Assembly: GCA_937907055.1 (NCBI GenBank)
Contig: CALCTW010000007.1
Coordinates: forward strand, 1-26,548
Length of the DNA stretch: 26,548 nt
Origin: an uncultured Clostridia bacterium
GTDB taxonomy: Bacteria; Bacillota; Clostridia; Christensenellales; Aristaeellaceae
Direction of reading: 5' to 3'
Shown here: positions 16,734-25,347 of the stretch, piece after piece
Position numbering within the stretch: the first letter of the stretch is position 1
How the letters are laid out: each line of letters opens with the position of its first letter
The notes under the pieces: generated by a model
The model's database searches: none
What the model was told of the DNA's origin: nothing
Seen by the model: only the letters and a program-made list of their open reading frames with translations
Position numbers and translations under genes: made by a program

Positions 16734-18251
16734 GTGCAACAGCTGAAACCTGAAGAGATCTCCAAGCTCATCAAGGAACAGATCAAGCACTATGAAAACA
16801 AGATCACGCAGAATGATACCGGTTCGATCATCACGATCGGTGACGGTATCGCGCGTGTTTCGGGATTGGAAAAATGCATGGCGAACGAGCTGCTGCGTTT
16901 CCCGAACGGAACCTACGGCATGGCGTTGAACCTGGAAGAGAATTCTGTGGCCGTCGTTATGCTTGGCGAAAGCGAAGGGCTCCGCGAGGGCGACGTTGTG
17001 GAACGTACAGGCAGCGTTGTTTCCGTACCTGTTGGCGATCAGATGATCGGCCGTGTCGTTAACGCTCTGGGTCAGCCCATTGACGGCAAGGGACCGATCG
17101 AAACCGTGGAGACCCGTCCGATCGAACGTCAGGCTCCCGGTATCATTAAGAGAAAGAGCGTTTCAGTCCCTTTGCAAACCGGCATCAAGGCGATTGACTC
17201 GATGATTCCTATCGGCCGCGGTCAGCGTGAGTTGATCATCGGTGACCGTCAGACCGGTAAAACATCGATCGCGGTTGATACCATCATCAATCAGAAGGGG
17301 CAGAATGTTATCTGCATCTATGTAGCGATCGGTCAGAAGCGTTCCACTGTTGTACAGACAGTAGAAACTCTGTCTGCCGCCGGCGCGATGGATTTCTCCA
17401 TTGTTGTCAGCGCGACTGCTTCCGAACTGGCTCCGCTGCAGTATATCGCGCCTTATTCCGGCTGCGCGATCGCAGAATACTTTATGGATCAGGGCAAGGA
17501 TGTGCTGATCATCTATGATGATCTTTCAAAGCACGCTGTAGCCTATCGTGCGCTCTCCCTGCTTATCCGCCGTCCTCCGGGACGTGAAGCTTATCCCGGT
17601 GACGTTTTCTATCTGCACTCCCGTCTGCTGGAACGCGCTGCCCGCGTTGCGCCTGAATACGGCGGCGGCTCCATTACGGCCCTGCCTGTTATCGAAACGC
17701 AGGACGGAGATGTTTCCGCCTATATTCCGACGAACGTAATCTCGATCACCGATGGTCAGATCTTCCTGGAAACGGAGTTGTTCCATTCCGGTATCATGCC
17801 GGCTGTCAACCCCGGTATCTCCGTCAGCCGTGTTGGCGGTAACGCGCAGATCAAGGCTATGAAGAAAGTTACCGGTACTTTAAAGCTGCTTTATAGCCAG
17901 TATCGTGAGCTTCAGGGATTCGCGCAGTTCGGCTCCGATTTGGATGACGATACAAAATCCCGTCTCGCACAGGGTGAACGTATTGTTGAGATCCTGAAGC
18001 AGGGCCGCAACAAACCGGTTCCTGTCGAGGTTCAGGTATGCATCTTCTATGCTGTCATTCACGACTACCTGAAGGATGTCGCGGTTTCGGATGTGGCTGA
18101 ATATGAAGAAGCGCTGACCGCGCGTCTGATCGCTCAGCACAGTGACGTGCTGGATACGATCCGCACCACAGGTAAGTTTGAACCTGAAACCGAAGAAGCA
18201 GTCAAAGCCGCTCTTGCCGGTTTCACCAGGGATTTCGTGGCTGGTAAATAA
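16734..18251 (+). CDS. atpA: F-type ATP synthase subunit alpha
   Basis: Non-catalytic nucleotide-binding subunit of the F1 head, 505 residues, full length. The Walker A motif GDRQTGKT is at 170-177. PAVNPGISVSRVGGNAQ carries the arginine that reaches the catalytic site. The start is GTG at 16734: an in-frame TGA lies three codons upstream, so no earlier start is possible, and the N terminus (LKPEEISKLIKEQI) matches the family. The ribosome binding site is weak. The stop is TAA. Confidence 0.97.
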   Translation: MQQLKPEEISKLIKEQIKHYENKITQNDTGSIITIGDGIARVSGLEKCMANELLRFPNGTYGMALNLEENSVAVVMLGESEGLREGDVVERTGSVVSVPVGDQMIGRVVNALGQPIDGKGPIETVETRPIERQAPGIIKRKSVSVPLQTGIKAIDSMIPIGRGQRELIIGDRQTGKTSIAVDTIINQKGQNVICIYVAIGQKRSTVVQTVETLSAAGAMDFSIVVSATASELAPLQYIAPYSGCAIAEYFMDQGKDVLIIYDDLSKHAVAYRALSLLIRRPPGREAYPGDVFYLHSRLLERAARVAPEYGGGSITALPVIETQDGDVSAYIPTNVISITDGQIFLETELFHSGIMPAVNPGISVSRVGGNAQIKAMKKVTGTLKLLYSQYRELQGFAQFGSDLDDDTKSRLAQGERIVEILKQGRNKPVPVEVQVCIFYAVIHDYLKDVAVSDVAEYEEALTARLIAQHSDVLDTIRTTGKFEPETEEAVKAALAGFTRDFVAGK

Positions 18252-18263
18252 GGAGGAAAAACC

Positions 18264-19109
18264 ATGGCTGAATCCTCTATGAAGGATATTAAGCTTCGGA
18301 TCCGCAGTGTGCAAAGCACCCGGCAGATTACCAAGGCGATGCAACTGGTTGCCACCTCCAAAATGCGGCGTTCCCGTGAAAAAATGGAACGTTCCAAACC
18401 ATACGCCCAGATCTCCATGGAAGCATTTGCCCAGGTACTTGCTCACTGCAAAGACAGCAGTCTGCCCTATATCACACAACGTGAAGTGAAGAAGCGTTTG
18501 TTCGTTGTTGTAGCGGGGGACCGCGGTCTTGCAGGCGGTTATAATTCAAATATATTCAAGCTTGTTGCTGCCGAATGCGGTGATGTTCCATATGATGTAT
18601 TACCCGTTGGCCGAAAAGCAATGGATAAATACAATGCACTGGGAGTTAATTGCATCAGTGCGGATTATTTCCCGGTTGCAGGAATGAAAGTCGGTACATG
18701 CTTCAAAATGGCTTCCCGTATCTGTGAAGGATACAAAAAAGGGGAATGGGATGAAGTGATCCTGTGTTATACAGATTTCAAGTCCATGCTCTCTCAAGAA
18801 GCTACAGTCCGCAAGCTGCTCCCGATCAGCAAACCCGATGAACCTGTTCAGCAAACGGTGGAACCGATTTACGAACCGGATCCTGAAACAATGATCGAAA
18901 GCATTGTACCGGATATGCTGGCCGGAACTATCTACAGTTGCATTTCTGATGCAGCCGCAAGTGAAAATGCAGCCCGAAGAAATGCCATGGATTCAGCTAC
19001 AAAGAATGCTGATGAGATGATCTCCGGTCTGCAGCTGAAGTACAACCGTGCGCGTCAGGGCAGCATAACACAGGAGATCACGGAAATCGTTGCAGGTAGT
19101 CAGAAATAA
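18264..19109 (+). CDS. atpG: F-type ATP synthase subunit gamma
   Basis: The central rotor shaft, 281 residues. The N-terminal helix has the family signature DIKLRIRSVQSTRQITKAMQ followed by LVATSKMRR. The C-terminal helix contains AARRNAMDSATKNADEMI and ends in RQGSITQEITEIVAG. The start ATG at 18264 follows AAGGAGG. The stop is TAA. Confidence 0.96.
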   Translation: MAESSMKDIKLRIRSVQSTRQITKAMQLVATSKMRRSREKMERSKPYAQISMEAFAQVLAHCKDSSLPYITQREVKKRLFVVVAGDRGLAGGYNSNIFKLVAAECGDVPYDVLPVGRKAMDKYNALGVNCISADYFPVAGMKVGTCFKMASRICEGYKKGEWDEVILCYTDFKSMLSQEATVRKLLPISKPDEPVQQTVEPIYEPDPETMIESIVPDMLAGTIYSCISDAAASENAARRNAMDSATKNADEMISGLQLKYNRARQGSITQEITEIVAGSQK

Positions 19110-19138
19110 CAAAACCCTCTGAACAAGGAGGTTCCAAT

Positions 19139-20533
19139 ATGGACAATAAAAATATCGGTACAGTTGTGCAGGTCGTCGGCCCTGTACTGGATATTCGTTT
19201 TCAGGAAGGTCATCTGCCTGAACTGAATAACGCAATTGAGATCAAACAGGACGACAAGCGAATCGTTGCCGAAGTAGCACAACACCTTGGCGATAATGTG
19301 GTGCGCTGCATTTCTATGAACGCTACTGACGGTATGGTACGCGGTATGGAAGCGGTGGACACCGGCAGTCCGATCACAGTGCCTGTTGGTGAACAGTGCC
19401 TGGGACGTATCTTCAATGTTTTGGGTGATGCTGTTGACGAACAGCCGGAGCCTGAAAATGTAGAGCGCTGGCCGATTCACCGTGCCGCCCCTACCTATGA
19501 AGAGCAGGAGACTTCCACTGAGATCCTGGAAACCGGTATCAAAGTCGTTGACCTGATCGCGCCCTACGCTAAGGGCGGTAAGATCGGTCTGTTCGGCGGT
19601 GCCGGCGTAGGTAAAACAGTTTTGATCATGGAACTGATCAACAACATCGCGAAGCAGCACGGCGGTCTCTCTGTTTTCTCCGGCGTTGGTGAACGTACGC
19701 GTGAAGGCAATGACCTTTACAACGAAATGAAGGAGAGCGGCGTTATCAACAAAACAGCTTTGGTTTACGGTCAGATGAATGAACCGCCGGGAGCGCGTAT
19801 GCGTGTGGCGCTGTCCGGTCTGACCATGGCTGAATACTTCCGTGATGCCAAGAATCAGGATGTTCTTCTTTTCATCGATAACATCTTCCGTTTCACCCAG
19901 GCCGGTTCTGAGGTATCTGCTTTGCTTGGCCGTATGCCCAGTGCTGTCGGTTATCAGCCTACGCTGGCCACCGAAATGGGTGCCCTTCAGGAACGCATTA
20001 CATCCACTCGCAAGGGTTCCATCACTTCTGTTCAGGCTGTTTATGTGCCTGCTGATGACTTGACCGACCCTGCTCCCGCAACCACATTCACGCATCTTGA
20101 CGCAACCACTGTTCTTAGCCGTGCCATTGCGTCTCAGGGTATTTATCCGGCAGTCGATCCTCTGGATTCTACAAGCCGTATCATGAATCCCGATGTTGTC
20201 GGTAAGGAGCATTATCAGGTTGCCCGTCAGGTGCAGAGTATCCTCCAGCGTTATAAGGAACTTCAGGATATCATTGCGATCATGGGCATGGACGAGCTTT
20301 CCGATGCCGATAAGCTGACCGTTGCCCGCGCCCGTAAGGTGCAGCGCTTCCTGAGTCAGCCGTTCTCTGTTGCTGAACAGTTTACCGGTATGCAGGGTAA
20401 GTATGTACCGCTGAAGGAAACGATCCGCGGTTTCAAGGAGATCATCGAAGGCAAGCATGACGATCTGCCTGAAAGCGCATTCCTGTTTGTCGGCACGATT
20501 GATGAGGCTGTCGAAAAAGCAAAGAAAGGATGA
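19139..20533 (+). CDS. atpD: F-type ATP synthase subunit beta
   Basis: Catalytic subunit of F1, 464 residues. Walker A GGAGVGKT at 153-160, the GVGERTREGNDLYNEM stretch with the catalytic Glu, Walker B DVLLFIDNIFRFTQAG, and the DELSD motif (DELSDADKL) in the C-terminal domain are all present. The start ATG at 19139 follows AAGGAGG. The TGA stop overlaps a possible atpC start at 20530. Confidence 0.98.
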   Translation: MDNKNIGTVVQVVGPVLDIRFQEGHLPELNNAIEIKQDDKRIVAEVAQHLGDNVVRCISMNATDGMVRGMEAVDTGSPITVPVGEQCLGRIFNVLGDAVDEQPEPENVERWPIHRAAPTYEEQETSTEILETGIKVVDLIAPYAKGGKIGLFGGAGVGKTVLIMELINNIAKQHGGLSVFSGVGERTREGNDLYNEMKESGVINKTALVYGQMNEPPGARMRVALSGLTMAEYFRDAKNQDVLLFIDNIFRFTQAGSEVSALLGRMPSAVGYQPTLATEMGALQERITSTRKGSITSVQAVYVPADDLTDPAPATTFTHLDATTVLSRAIASQGIYPAVDPLDSTSRIMNPDVVGKEHYQVARQVQSILQRYKELQDIIAIMGMDELSDADKLTVARARKVQRFLSQPFSVAEQFTGMQGKYVPLKETIRGFKEIIEGKHDDLPESAFLFVGTIDEAVEKAKKG

Positions 20534-20538
20534 TTGTA

Positions 20539-20943
20539 ATGTCGACCTTTCAGCTTAAAATCGTTACTCCTGATAACATCAAATTTGAAGGACAGGCACA
20601 GAAGATCATCGTAAGAACCGTTGCAGGTGATATTTGTATTCTCGCGGGTCACATCGATTATATCGCGCCGCTCGGAATCGGCGAAGCAAAATTGGTCGAC
20701 AGCGAGGGTAACGAAAGGCTCGCCGCCTGTAACAGCGGTTTTATCTCTGTTGCAAAGGGAGAAGTCTGCATTGCATCCACCACTTTTGAGTGGGCGGATG
20801 AGATCGACCGTGAACGTGCACAGGCCTCGAAGGAGAAATCTGAACAGGTTCTGAGCAATACTTCACGCGGCGATGCTGAGTATGCGCTTGCGGATGCCCG
20901 GATGCGTAGAGCGTTGGCCCGTCTGAATGTCTCCAATCGCTGA
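20539..20943 (+). CDS. atpC: F-type ATP synthase subunit epsilon
   Basis: Rotor subunit that regulates ATP hydrolysis, 134 residues. The N-terminal beta-sandwich begins MSTFQLKIVTPDNIKFEG, and the C-terminal two-helix part contains DAEYALADARMRRALARLNV. The ATG at 20539 is chosen because AAAGGA lies eight bases upstream; the ATG at 20530 overlaps atpD and would add only three residues. The stop is TGA, followed directly by the operon terminator. Confidence 0.93.
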   Translation: MSTFQLKIVTPDNIKFEGQAQKIIVRTVAGDICILAGHIDYIAPLGIGEAKLVDSEGNERLAACNSGFISVAKGEVCIASTTFEWADEIDRERAQASKEKSEQVLSNTSRGDAEYALADARMRRALARLNVSNR

Positions 20944-20956
20944 AAACATTAAAATC

Positions 20957-20990
20957 AAAAGCTGTTGCCGGTCATCCGGCAACAGCTTTT
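20957..20990 (+). terminator. Terminator of the ATP synthase operon
   Basis: AAAAGCTGTTGCCGG (20957-20971), loop TCAT, then CCGGCAACAGCTTTT (20976-20990) form a perfect 15-base-pair stem ending in T, 13 bases after the atpC stop. Confidence 0.9.
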
Positions 20991-21027
20991 ATCTATGCAT
21001 ATTCACAAAGTATATACGATCAATATG

Positions 21028-21055
21028 AAAAAACACCGCCTGAGCGGTGCTTTTT
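21028..21055 (-). terminator. Terminator after the HD-GYP gene
   Basis: CACCGC (21034-21039), loop CTGA, GCGGTG (21044-21049), flanked by a run of A on the left and T on the right. On the minus strand a T-run follows the hairpin, about 20 bases past the HD-GYP stop. It could also back up the atp terminator on the plus strand. Confidence 0.8.
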
Positions 21056-21071
21056 CGTTAATGTGTATTAA

Positions 21072-22931
21072 TTACATTCCATACTGTTCACGCATCTAAA
21101 ACGCAGTATCTTCCTTGATCATATCGAGCATGATCTCGGCATACTGAGGATCAAATTGCGAACCGATACCATTAAAGATCTCATTCCGTATAGCATCCTG
21201 CGTAAGCGCGTCACGGAAAGAGCGGGGAGAGGACATCGCATCGTAGGCATCAGCAATTCCCAGAATACGCGCTTCCAGAGGAATCTATTTACCTGCCAGG
21301 CCTTGCGGATAACCTTTACCATCATATCGTTCGTGATGGTTCAGCGCACCGATCCGGAGTTTCGGCATTTCCGTGATGCTTTCAAGAATCTGCGCGCCCA
21401 TCTGCGAATGCTGCTTCACAAGCGCGTATTCTTCATCGGAAAGAGACGAAGTTTTGTTGATGACGTCATCCGGAATACCGACTTTTCCGATATCATGGAG
21501 GAGACCCATGTAGTAGATCTGCAGCTATTCTTCTTCATTCAATCCGGAACGCCTGGCGATCTCACGCGCGTAGGTCGCTACACGAACAGAATGACCATTG
21601 ATGTATCGGTCTTTCGCCTCGATCATTTTGACCAGTGTAGAGACCATCTGCATCGAAAGGCGGTCTGCCGTTTCTTATGTGAGGAGGACCCTTTTTTGCA
21701 GGGCGATTTCTTTTCTTATTTCGCTGTCAGCATTAGAGAAACCGGCAATGACACAGTTACGGCTTGTCTTTTCACGTACGAACTTTGTGCGGAAATAGAT
21801 CACAGTGTCGTTCAGTTTAACACGGTAGGAGAATGAATAAGCATCGGAATCCTTCAGTTTATCCGCGATAAATTCTTTAGTTGTTTCCTTCATAAAACGG
21901 ATCTTATCATCAGAAACAACAAGATTCTCCGCAAAAAGACGCATGCGATGCGCCCAGTCATCATCCTCATCCCAGCCGGGAATAAGTCGTGTGAATACGG
22001 GGCTGATACGGAAACGTGTTTCGTGATCAGAATTGATATCCAGCAGTGTTACGCATTCATAGTCAGCGGATAAGCCGTGAATCGCGGCGAGGCTTTCAAC
22101 CTGATTTGCTTTGAAATGACGATAAAGAGAAACAAACAGAATTGCCAATGCAGCAGCAACGAAGAGCGAGACGATCAGGATCAGATTATCTGAGAAGAAA
22201 TTGTGAGATTGCTAATAACCAACAATATAGGTGTTGATCACAGCCTGAACATGCTGCATGTTTTTCGTGGAAGCAAGGAAACTGTTGATCTGTTCTGCCG
22301 TCTTTTGATTTGTCTTACTTAAAGCAAAATAAACAGAGCACGGTTGATCAAGCTCCGCAGTCTTGAAACGGCTGTATGTATCATTCAGATACACGCTGCT
22401 TCGTACTTCTGCTGTCGGAATGATCACGCAGGTCGCCTTATCTTCGGCCAAAGCATTCAGACAATCGTGATATGATTCAAAGCTGCTTTGCGGATCAGCT
22501 CCGGTAACAATCACAGAGGCAGGGTACTGATGCCGCACATAAGGATACACAAATGAAGATGGATCGACAGCGATCCTGGCAAACACTTCAGGGCTAAGCG
22601 TATCCTTATAGACAACGCTCATACTGATATGTCCGGCACAATCTGAAAGAATATACCCATTATTCCCACTGTTGGCCACGATGGGAAACGCGACATCAAT
22701 ATCGCCGGATATCAACGCTTCTTCCATTGCGGTATATGTAGGATAATTAGAGCGTGTCACGGTCTGATCATAAAGACCGATCTCGGGGAAGAGGTAATAA
22801 TAGTAATCTGATTTACCTGCCAGACAACCAATCGTCAGTTTTTCAGATTCAGCGCAGACAGAAGCGCCGAAGGTGATGACAATGAGCAGAAGAAGACAAA
22901 GAATGGTGTATTTTAAGCGGTGATGCTTCAT
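21072..22931 (-). CDS. Membrane receptor: SBP-like sensor, transmembrane helix, HD-GYP phosphodiesterase; four in-frame TAG and one in-frame TAA
   Basis: Read in one frame this is a 619-residue signalling protein. Residues 1-28 are a signal peptide. About 30-238 resemble a periplasmic solute-binding domain. A transmembrane helix lies at about 250-271 (NLILIVSLFVAAALAILFVS). A cytoplasmic PAS-like region follows to ~405. The HD-GYP domain covers ~425-610: HD pair His479/Asp480 in GLLHDIGKVGIPD and HHERYDGKGYP at 532-542. Such domains usually hydrolyse cyclic di-GMP or related dinucleotides. In-frame TAG occurs at codons 240, 469, 549 and 612 (22212-22214, 21525-21527, 21285-21287, 21096-21098). 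Codon 419 (21675-21677) is TAA. All pieces share one frame. Codon 549 lies in GK-x-IPLEARI, where relatives have Glu or Gln. The start ATG at 22931 follows AAGGAGG. The gene lies 22 bases after proA. The TAA leaves open whether the gene is damaged there. The domain assignment itself is firm. Confidence 0.8.
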
Positions 22932-22953
22932 TACGACCTCCTTACAGGAGAAG

Positions 22954-24249
22954 TTACAGCGGTGCAGACTCGTTGGTATTTACATGTGTAAAGGCAAGCT
23001 TCCCATCAGCCACTTCAGAAACTGTCTGCCCATTTCCGAAGAGCTTATATTTGTAGGTACACAAGCCTTCAACACCGACAGGACCGCGAGCGTGAAGCTT
23101 ACCGGTAGCAATACCTACTTCTGCGCCGAAACCGTAACGGAAGCCATCAGAAAAACGGGTGGAGCAATTCAGGAACACATTGGCGCTGTCAACACATTGC
23201 ATGAAGGTATGAGCAGATGCGGAATCGGTCGTAATAATGCAATCCGTGTGATGGGAACCATAATGATTGATATGATCGATTGCCTGTTCACATGAATCAA
23301 CGATCTTAACAGAGATGATACCATCAAGATATTCAGTCGACCAGTCTTCTTCTTCCGCTGCTTCACATACGATGATTTTTCTTGTATCCGCATCTCCGCG
23401 GATCGTGACATTCTTTGTGTCAAAGGCTTCTTTCATCTTTGGAAGGAATACGTCAGCAATGGCTCTGTGCACAAGAAGCGTTTCTGCTGCGTTGCATACA
23501 GAATAATTCTGTGTCTTTGAATCAAAACACACTTTTACTGCCAGATCAAGATCGGCAGATTCATCGACAAATACATGACAGATCCCATCGGCATGTCCCA
23601 TTACCGGAATATGCGTGTGATCCATAATGTAACGTACAAACGCGTTGCTTCCGCGGGGGATGATCAGGTCGATCATCTTATCTTGCGCCAACATCTCGCT
23701 GACATCTTCACGGCTTTCCAAAAGCGCAGCCCAGCCTTCGGGAAGATGAGCCTCGATACCGGCCTGATAAATACATTTAAACAACGCTCTGTTCGTCTGG
23801 ATTGCCTCGTGCCCGCCCTTTAAAAGGACTGCATTACCGCTTTTAACGCAAAGCGCAGCGATCTGCACCAGAGCATCGGGTCTGCTTTCAAAGATGACAC
23901 CCAGTACGCCGATGGGACAGGTAACACGGTAAAGATCAAGTCCATCCATCAACCGGCGTGAAAAAACGGTTTCACCGACAACATCAGGCAGCCCAAGCAG
24001 ACTGTCAATCCCGTCCAGAACGCTTTTCATTTTCTTATCGTCAAATTTAAGACGATTATACAAAGGCGCGGAAAGAGATTCTGCCTTTGCATTTTCGAGA
24101 TCGATCTTGTTGGCCGCGAAAATGTCTTCTGCCGATGCGGTCAAATGTTTCTTAATATTCCGGAGAGCGTTGGCTCTGTCGTCCGCGGTAAGTTCAGGTA
24201 ATTTGAATGAGGCGGTTCGCGCCTCTTTTGCGATCTGTTCAATAAGCAT
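22954..24249 (-). CDS. proA: Gamma-glutamyl phosphate reductase
   Basis: Second step of proline synthesis: reduces gamma-glutamyl phosphate to glutamate semialdehyde with NADPH. 431 residues, an aldehyde-dehydrogenase fold. Visible signatures are VIFESRPDALVQIAALC, KGGHEA, the catalytic-Cys segment NYSVCNAAETLLVH and the C-terminal GFGAEVGIATGKLHARGPVG. No proB is adjacent in this window. The start ATG at 24249 follows GGAGG, and a consensus promoter lies just upstream. The stop is TAA. Confidence 0.97.
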   Translation of the reverse strand: MLIEQIAKEARTASFKLPELTADDRANALRNIKKHLTASAEDIFAANKIDLENAKAESLSAPLYNRLKFDDKKMKSVLDGIDSLLGLPDVVGETVFSRRLMDGLDLYRVTCPIGVLGVIFESRPDALVQIAALCVKSGNAVLLKGGHEAIQTNRALFKCIYQAGIEAHLPEGWAALLESREDVSEMLAQDKMIDLIIPRGSNAFVRYIMDHTHIPVMGHADGICHVFVDESADLDLAVKVCFDSKTQNYSVCNAAETLLVHRAIADVFLPKMKEAFDTKNVTIRGDADTRKIIVCEAAEEEDWSTEYLDGIISVKIVDSCEQAIDHINHYGSHHTDCIITTDSASAHTFMQCVDSANVFLNCSTRFSDGFRYGFGAEVGIATGKLHARGPVGVEGLCTYKYKLFGNGQTVSEVADGKLAFTHVNTNESAPL

Positions 24250-24269
24250 TCTGATATACCTCCAATAAT

Positions 24270-24298
24270 ATTATAGGCTTTCTTCCATTCTTATGCAA
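24270..24298 (-). promoter_or_regulatory. Promoter of proA (and the HD-GYP gene)
   Basis: On the minus strand TTGCAT (24293-24298) and TATAAT (24270-24275) are separated by 17 bases, about 20 bases before the proA start codon. It diverges from the smpB promoter. Confidence 0.75.
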
Positions 24299-24333
24299 GG
24301 AAAAGACAAAGAATAAGCAGCATATTGCCGCCC

Positions 24334-24362
24334 TTTACAAACACATGCCGGAATGCTATAAT
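24334..24362 (+). promoter_or_regulatory. Promoter of smpB and probably ssrA
   Basis: TTTACA (24334-24339) and TATAAT (24357-24362) are separated by 17 bases, about 30 bases before the smpB start. No clear separate promoter with correct spacing is seen for ssrA. Confidence 0.75.
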
Positions 24363-24394
24363 AAATATATTCAGTGAAAGGTGGCATGCATGAG

Positions 24395-24853
24395 ATGGCA
24401 AAGAAACTTGGGATCAAGCCAGTTGCGCAGAATCGAAAAGCACGCCATGATTATTTCATTGAGGAAAGTATCGAGTGCGGTATCGAGTTACGCGGAACTG
24501 AAGTCAAATCCATGCGTCAGGGCAAAGTAAACCTGAAGGAAAGCTACGCTATTGTCAGAAATGGCGAAGTATTTGTGGAAGGTATGCATATCAGCCCTTA
24601 TGAGCAGGGAAACATCTTCAATACAGATCCGCTCAGGCCCAAGCGTCTTCTGCTGCACAAGGCCGAGATCCGGAAGCTCTATCAGCAGGTGCAAAAGCAG
24701 GGCTATGCTCTGGTTCCTTTGGATGTATACCTGAAGGATGGACGAATGAAAATGAATCTCGGTGTCTGTGTTGGTAAGAAGTTGCATGATAAGCGTGACG
24801 CGATGGCAGAGCGGGATGTTAAGCGTGAGATCGAACGCGCGCTGAAAAACTGA
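24395..24853 (+). CDS. smpB: SsrA-binding protein SmpB
   Basis: Partner of tmRNA in trans-translation; it places the tmRNA in the empty A site of stalled ribosomes. 152 residues, full length. Visible signatures are NRKARHDYFIEE at the N terminus, GIELRGTEVKSMRQGKVNLK, the EGMHISPYEQGN segment and the basic C-terminal tail KKLHDKRDAMAERDVKREI. The start ATG at 24395 is preferred because AAAGGTGG sits about ten bases upstream; the earlier ATG at 24386 is too close to it. The stop is TGA. ssrA begins 20 bases later. Confidence 0.96.
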   Translation: MAKKLGIKPVAQNRKARHDYFIEESIECGIELRGTEVKSMRQGKVNLKESYAIVRNGEVFVEGMHISPYEQGNIFNTDPLRPKRLLLHKAEIRKLYQQVQKQGYALVPLDVYLKDGRMKMNLGVCVGKKLHDKRDAMAERDVKREIERALKN

Positions 24854-24873
24854 TACTCCGAACCCTATATTTT

Positions 24874-25220
24874 GGGGGTGCACTGGTTTCGACGGGGATC
24901 GTCGGGGGTATGGTAAGCGAGCTGTGGCTCCCGGCCACACAAAAACGGGAAATTAAAAATTAACTGACAACAATCAGTACGCTTTCGCTGCTTAATGCAG
25001 CGCGTCGGCCCTGAGCGCTCACGGCTCAGCCAACCGGCGTCATTGATGTGAGGAACGGGGCTATGAAAGCTTTGACATAGCCCGGCATTTATGAAGCTAC
25101 TAAAGCCGTAAGCCCGTTTACAGGCGTGCGGTGGAGGGAATGTCAAAATGTAAACTGCGCTCGGAGAAGGCTGTACAACTGAATCTTCGGACAGGAGTTC
25201 GATTCTCCTCACCTCCACCA
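24874..25220 (+). ncRNA. ssrA: Transfer-messenger RNA (tmRNA)
   Basis: The 5' end GGGGGUG (24874-24880) pairs over seven bases with CACCUCC (25210-25216), including a third-position G-U pair, the alanine identity signal. The discriminator A and encoded CCA end at 25220. The T arm (GGACAGGAGTTCGATTCTCC) precedes it. The 5' part has the conserved TGCACTGGTTTCGACGGGG. The tag frame reads GAC AAC AAT CAG TAC GCT TTC GCT GCT then TAA at 24993-24995, giving the tag (A)DNNQYAFAA. The resume codon is placed at GAC (24966) after TAACT; GCA is more usual there. The tag stop is TAA. Length is about 347 bases. Confidence 0.96.
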
Positions 25221-25228
25221 TTTATGCA

Positions 25229-25270
25229 AAAACGCGGGAAAACCTTGCAGGACAAGGAGTTCCGCGTTTT
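25229..25270 (+). terminator. Terminator after ssrA
   Basis: AAAACGCGG (25229-25237) pairs with CCGCGTTTT (25262-25270), and an inner stem CCTTG (25243-25247) pairs with CAAGG (25253-25257). A T-rich tail follows. It lies nine bases after the tmRNA 3' end. Confidence 0.85.
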
Positions 25271-25305
25271 CTTATTCAATAAACGTGATTTAGTAATGAT
25301 GGAAA

Positions 25306-25331
25306 CAAAAAGAGAGGGCAAATGCCCTCTC
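25306..25331 (-). terminator. Terminator after the GGGtGRT gene
   Basis: On the minus strand GAGAGGGC, loop ATTT and GCCCTCTC form a perfect hairpin followed by TTTTTG, about 17 bases after the TAA stop at 25348-25350. Confidence 0.9.
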
Positions 25332-25347
25332 CATAATAATCAGTTTA

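Noticed and set aside
19100..20458. A 452-codon minus-strand open frame opposite atpD
   Set aside because: It is a shadow of the highly conserved atpD and has no start signals.
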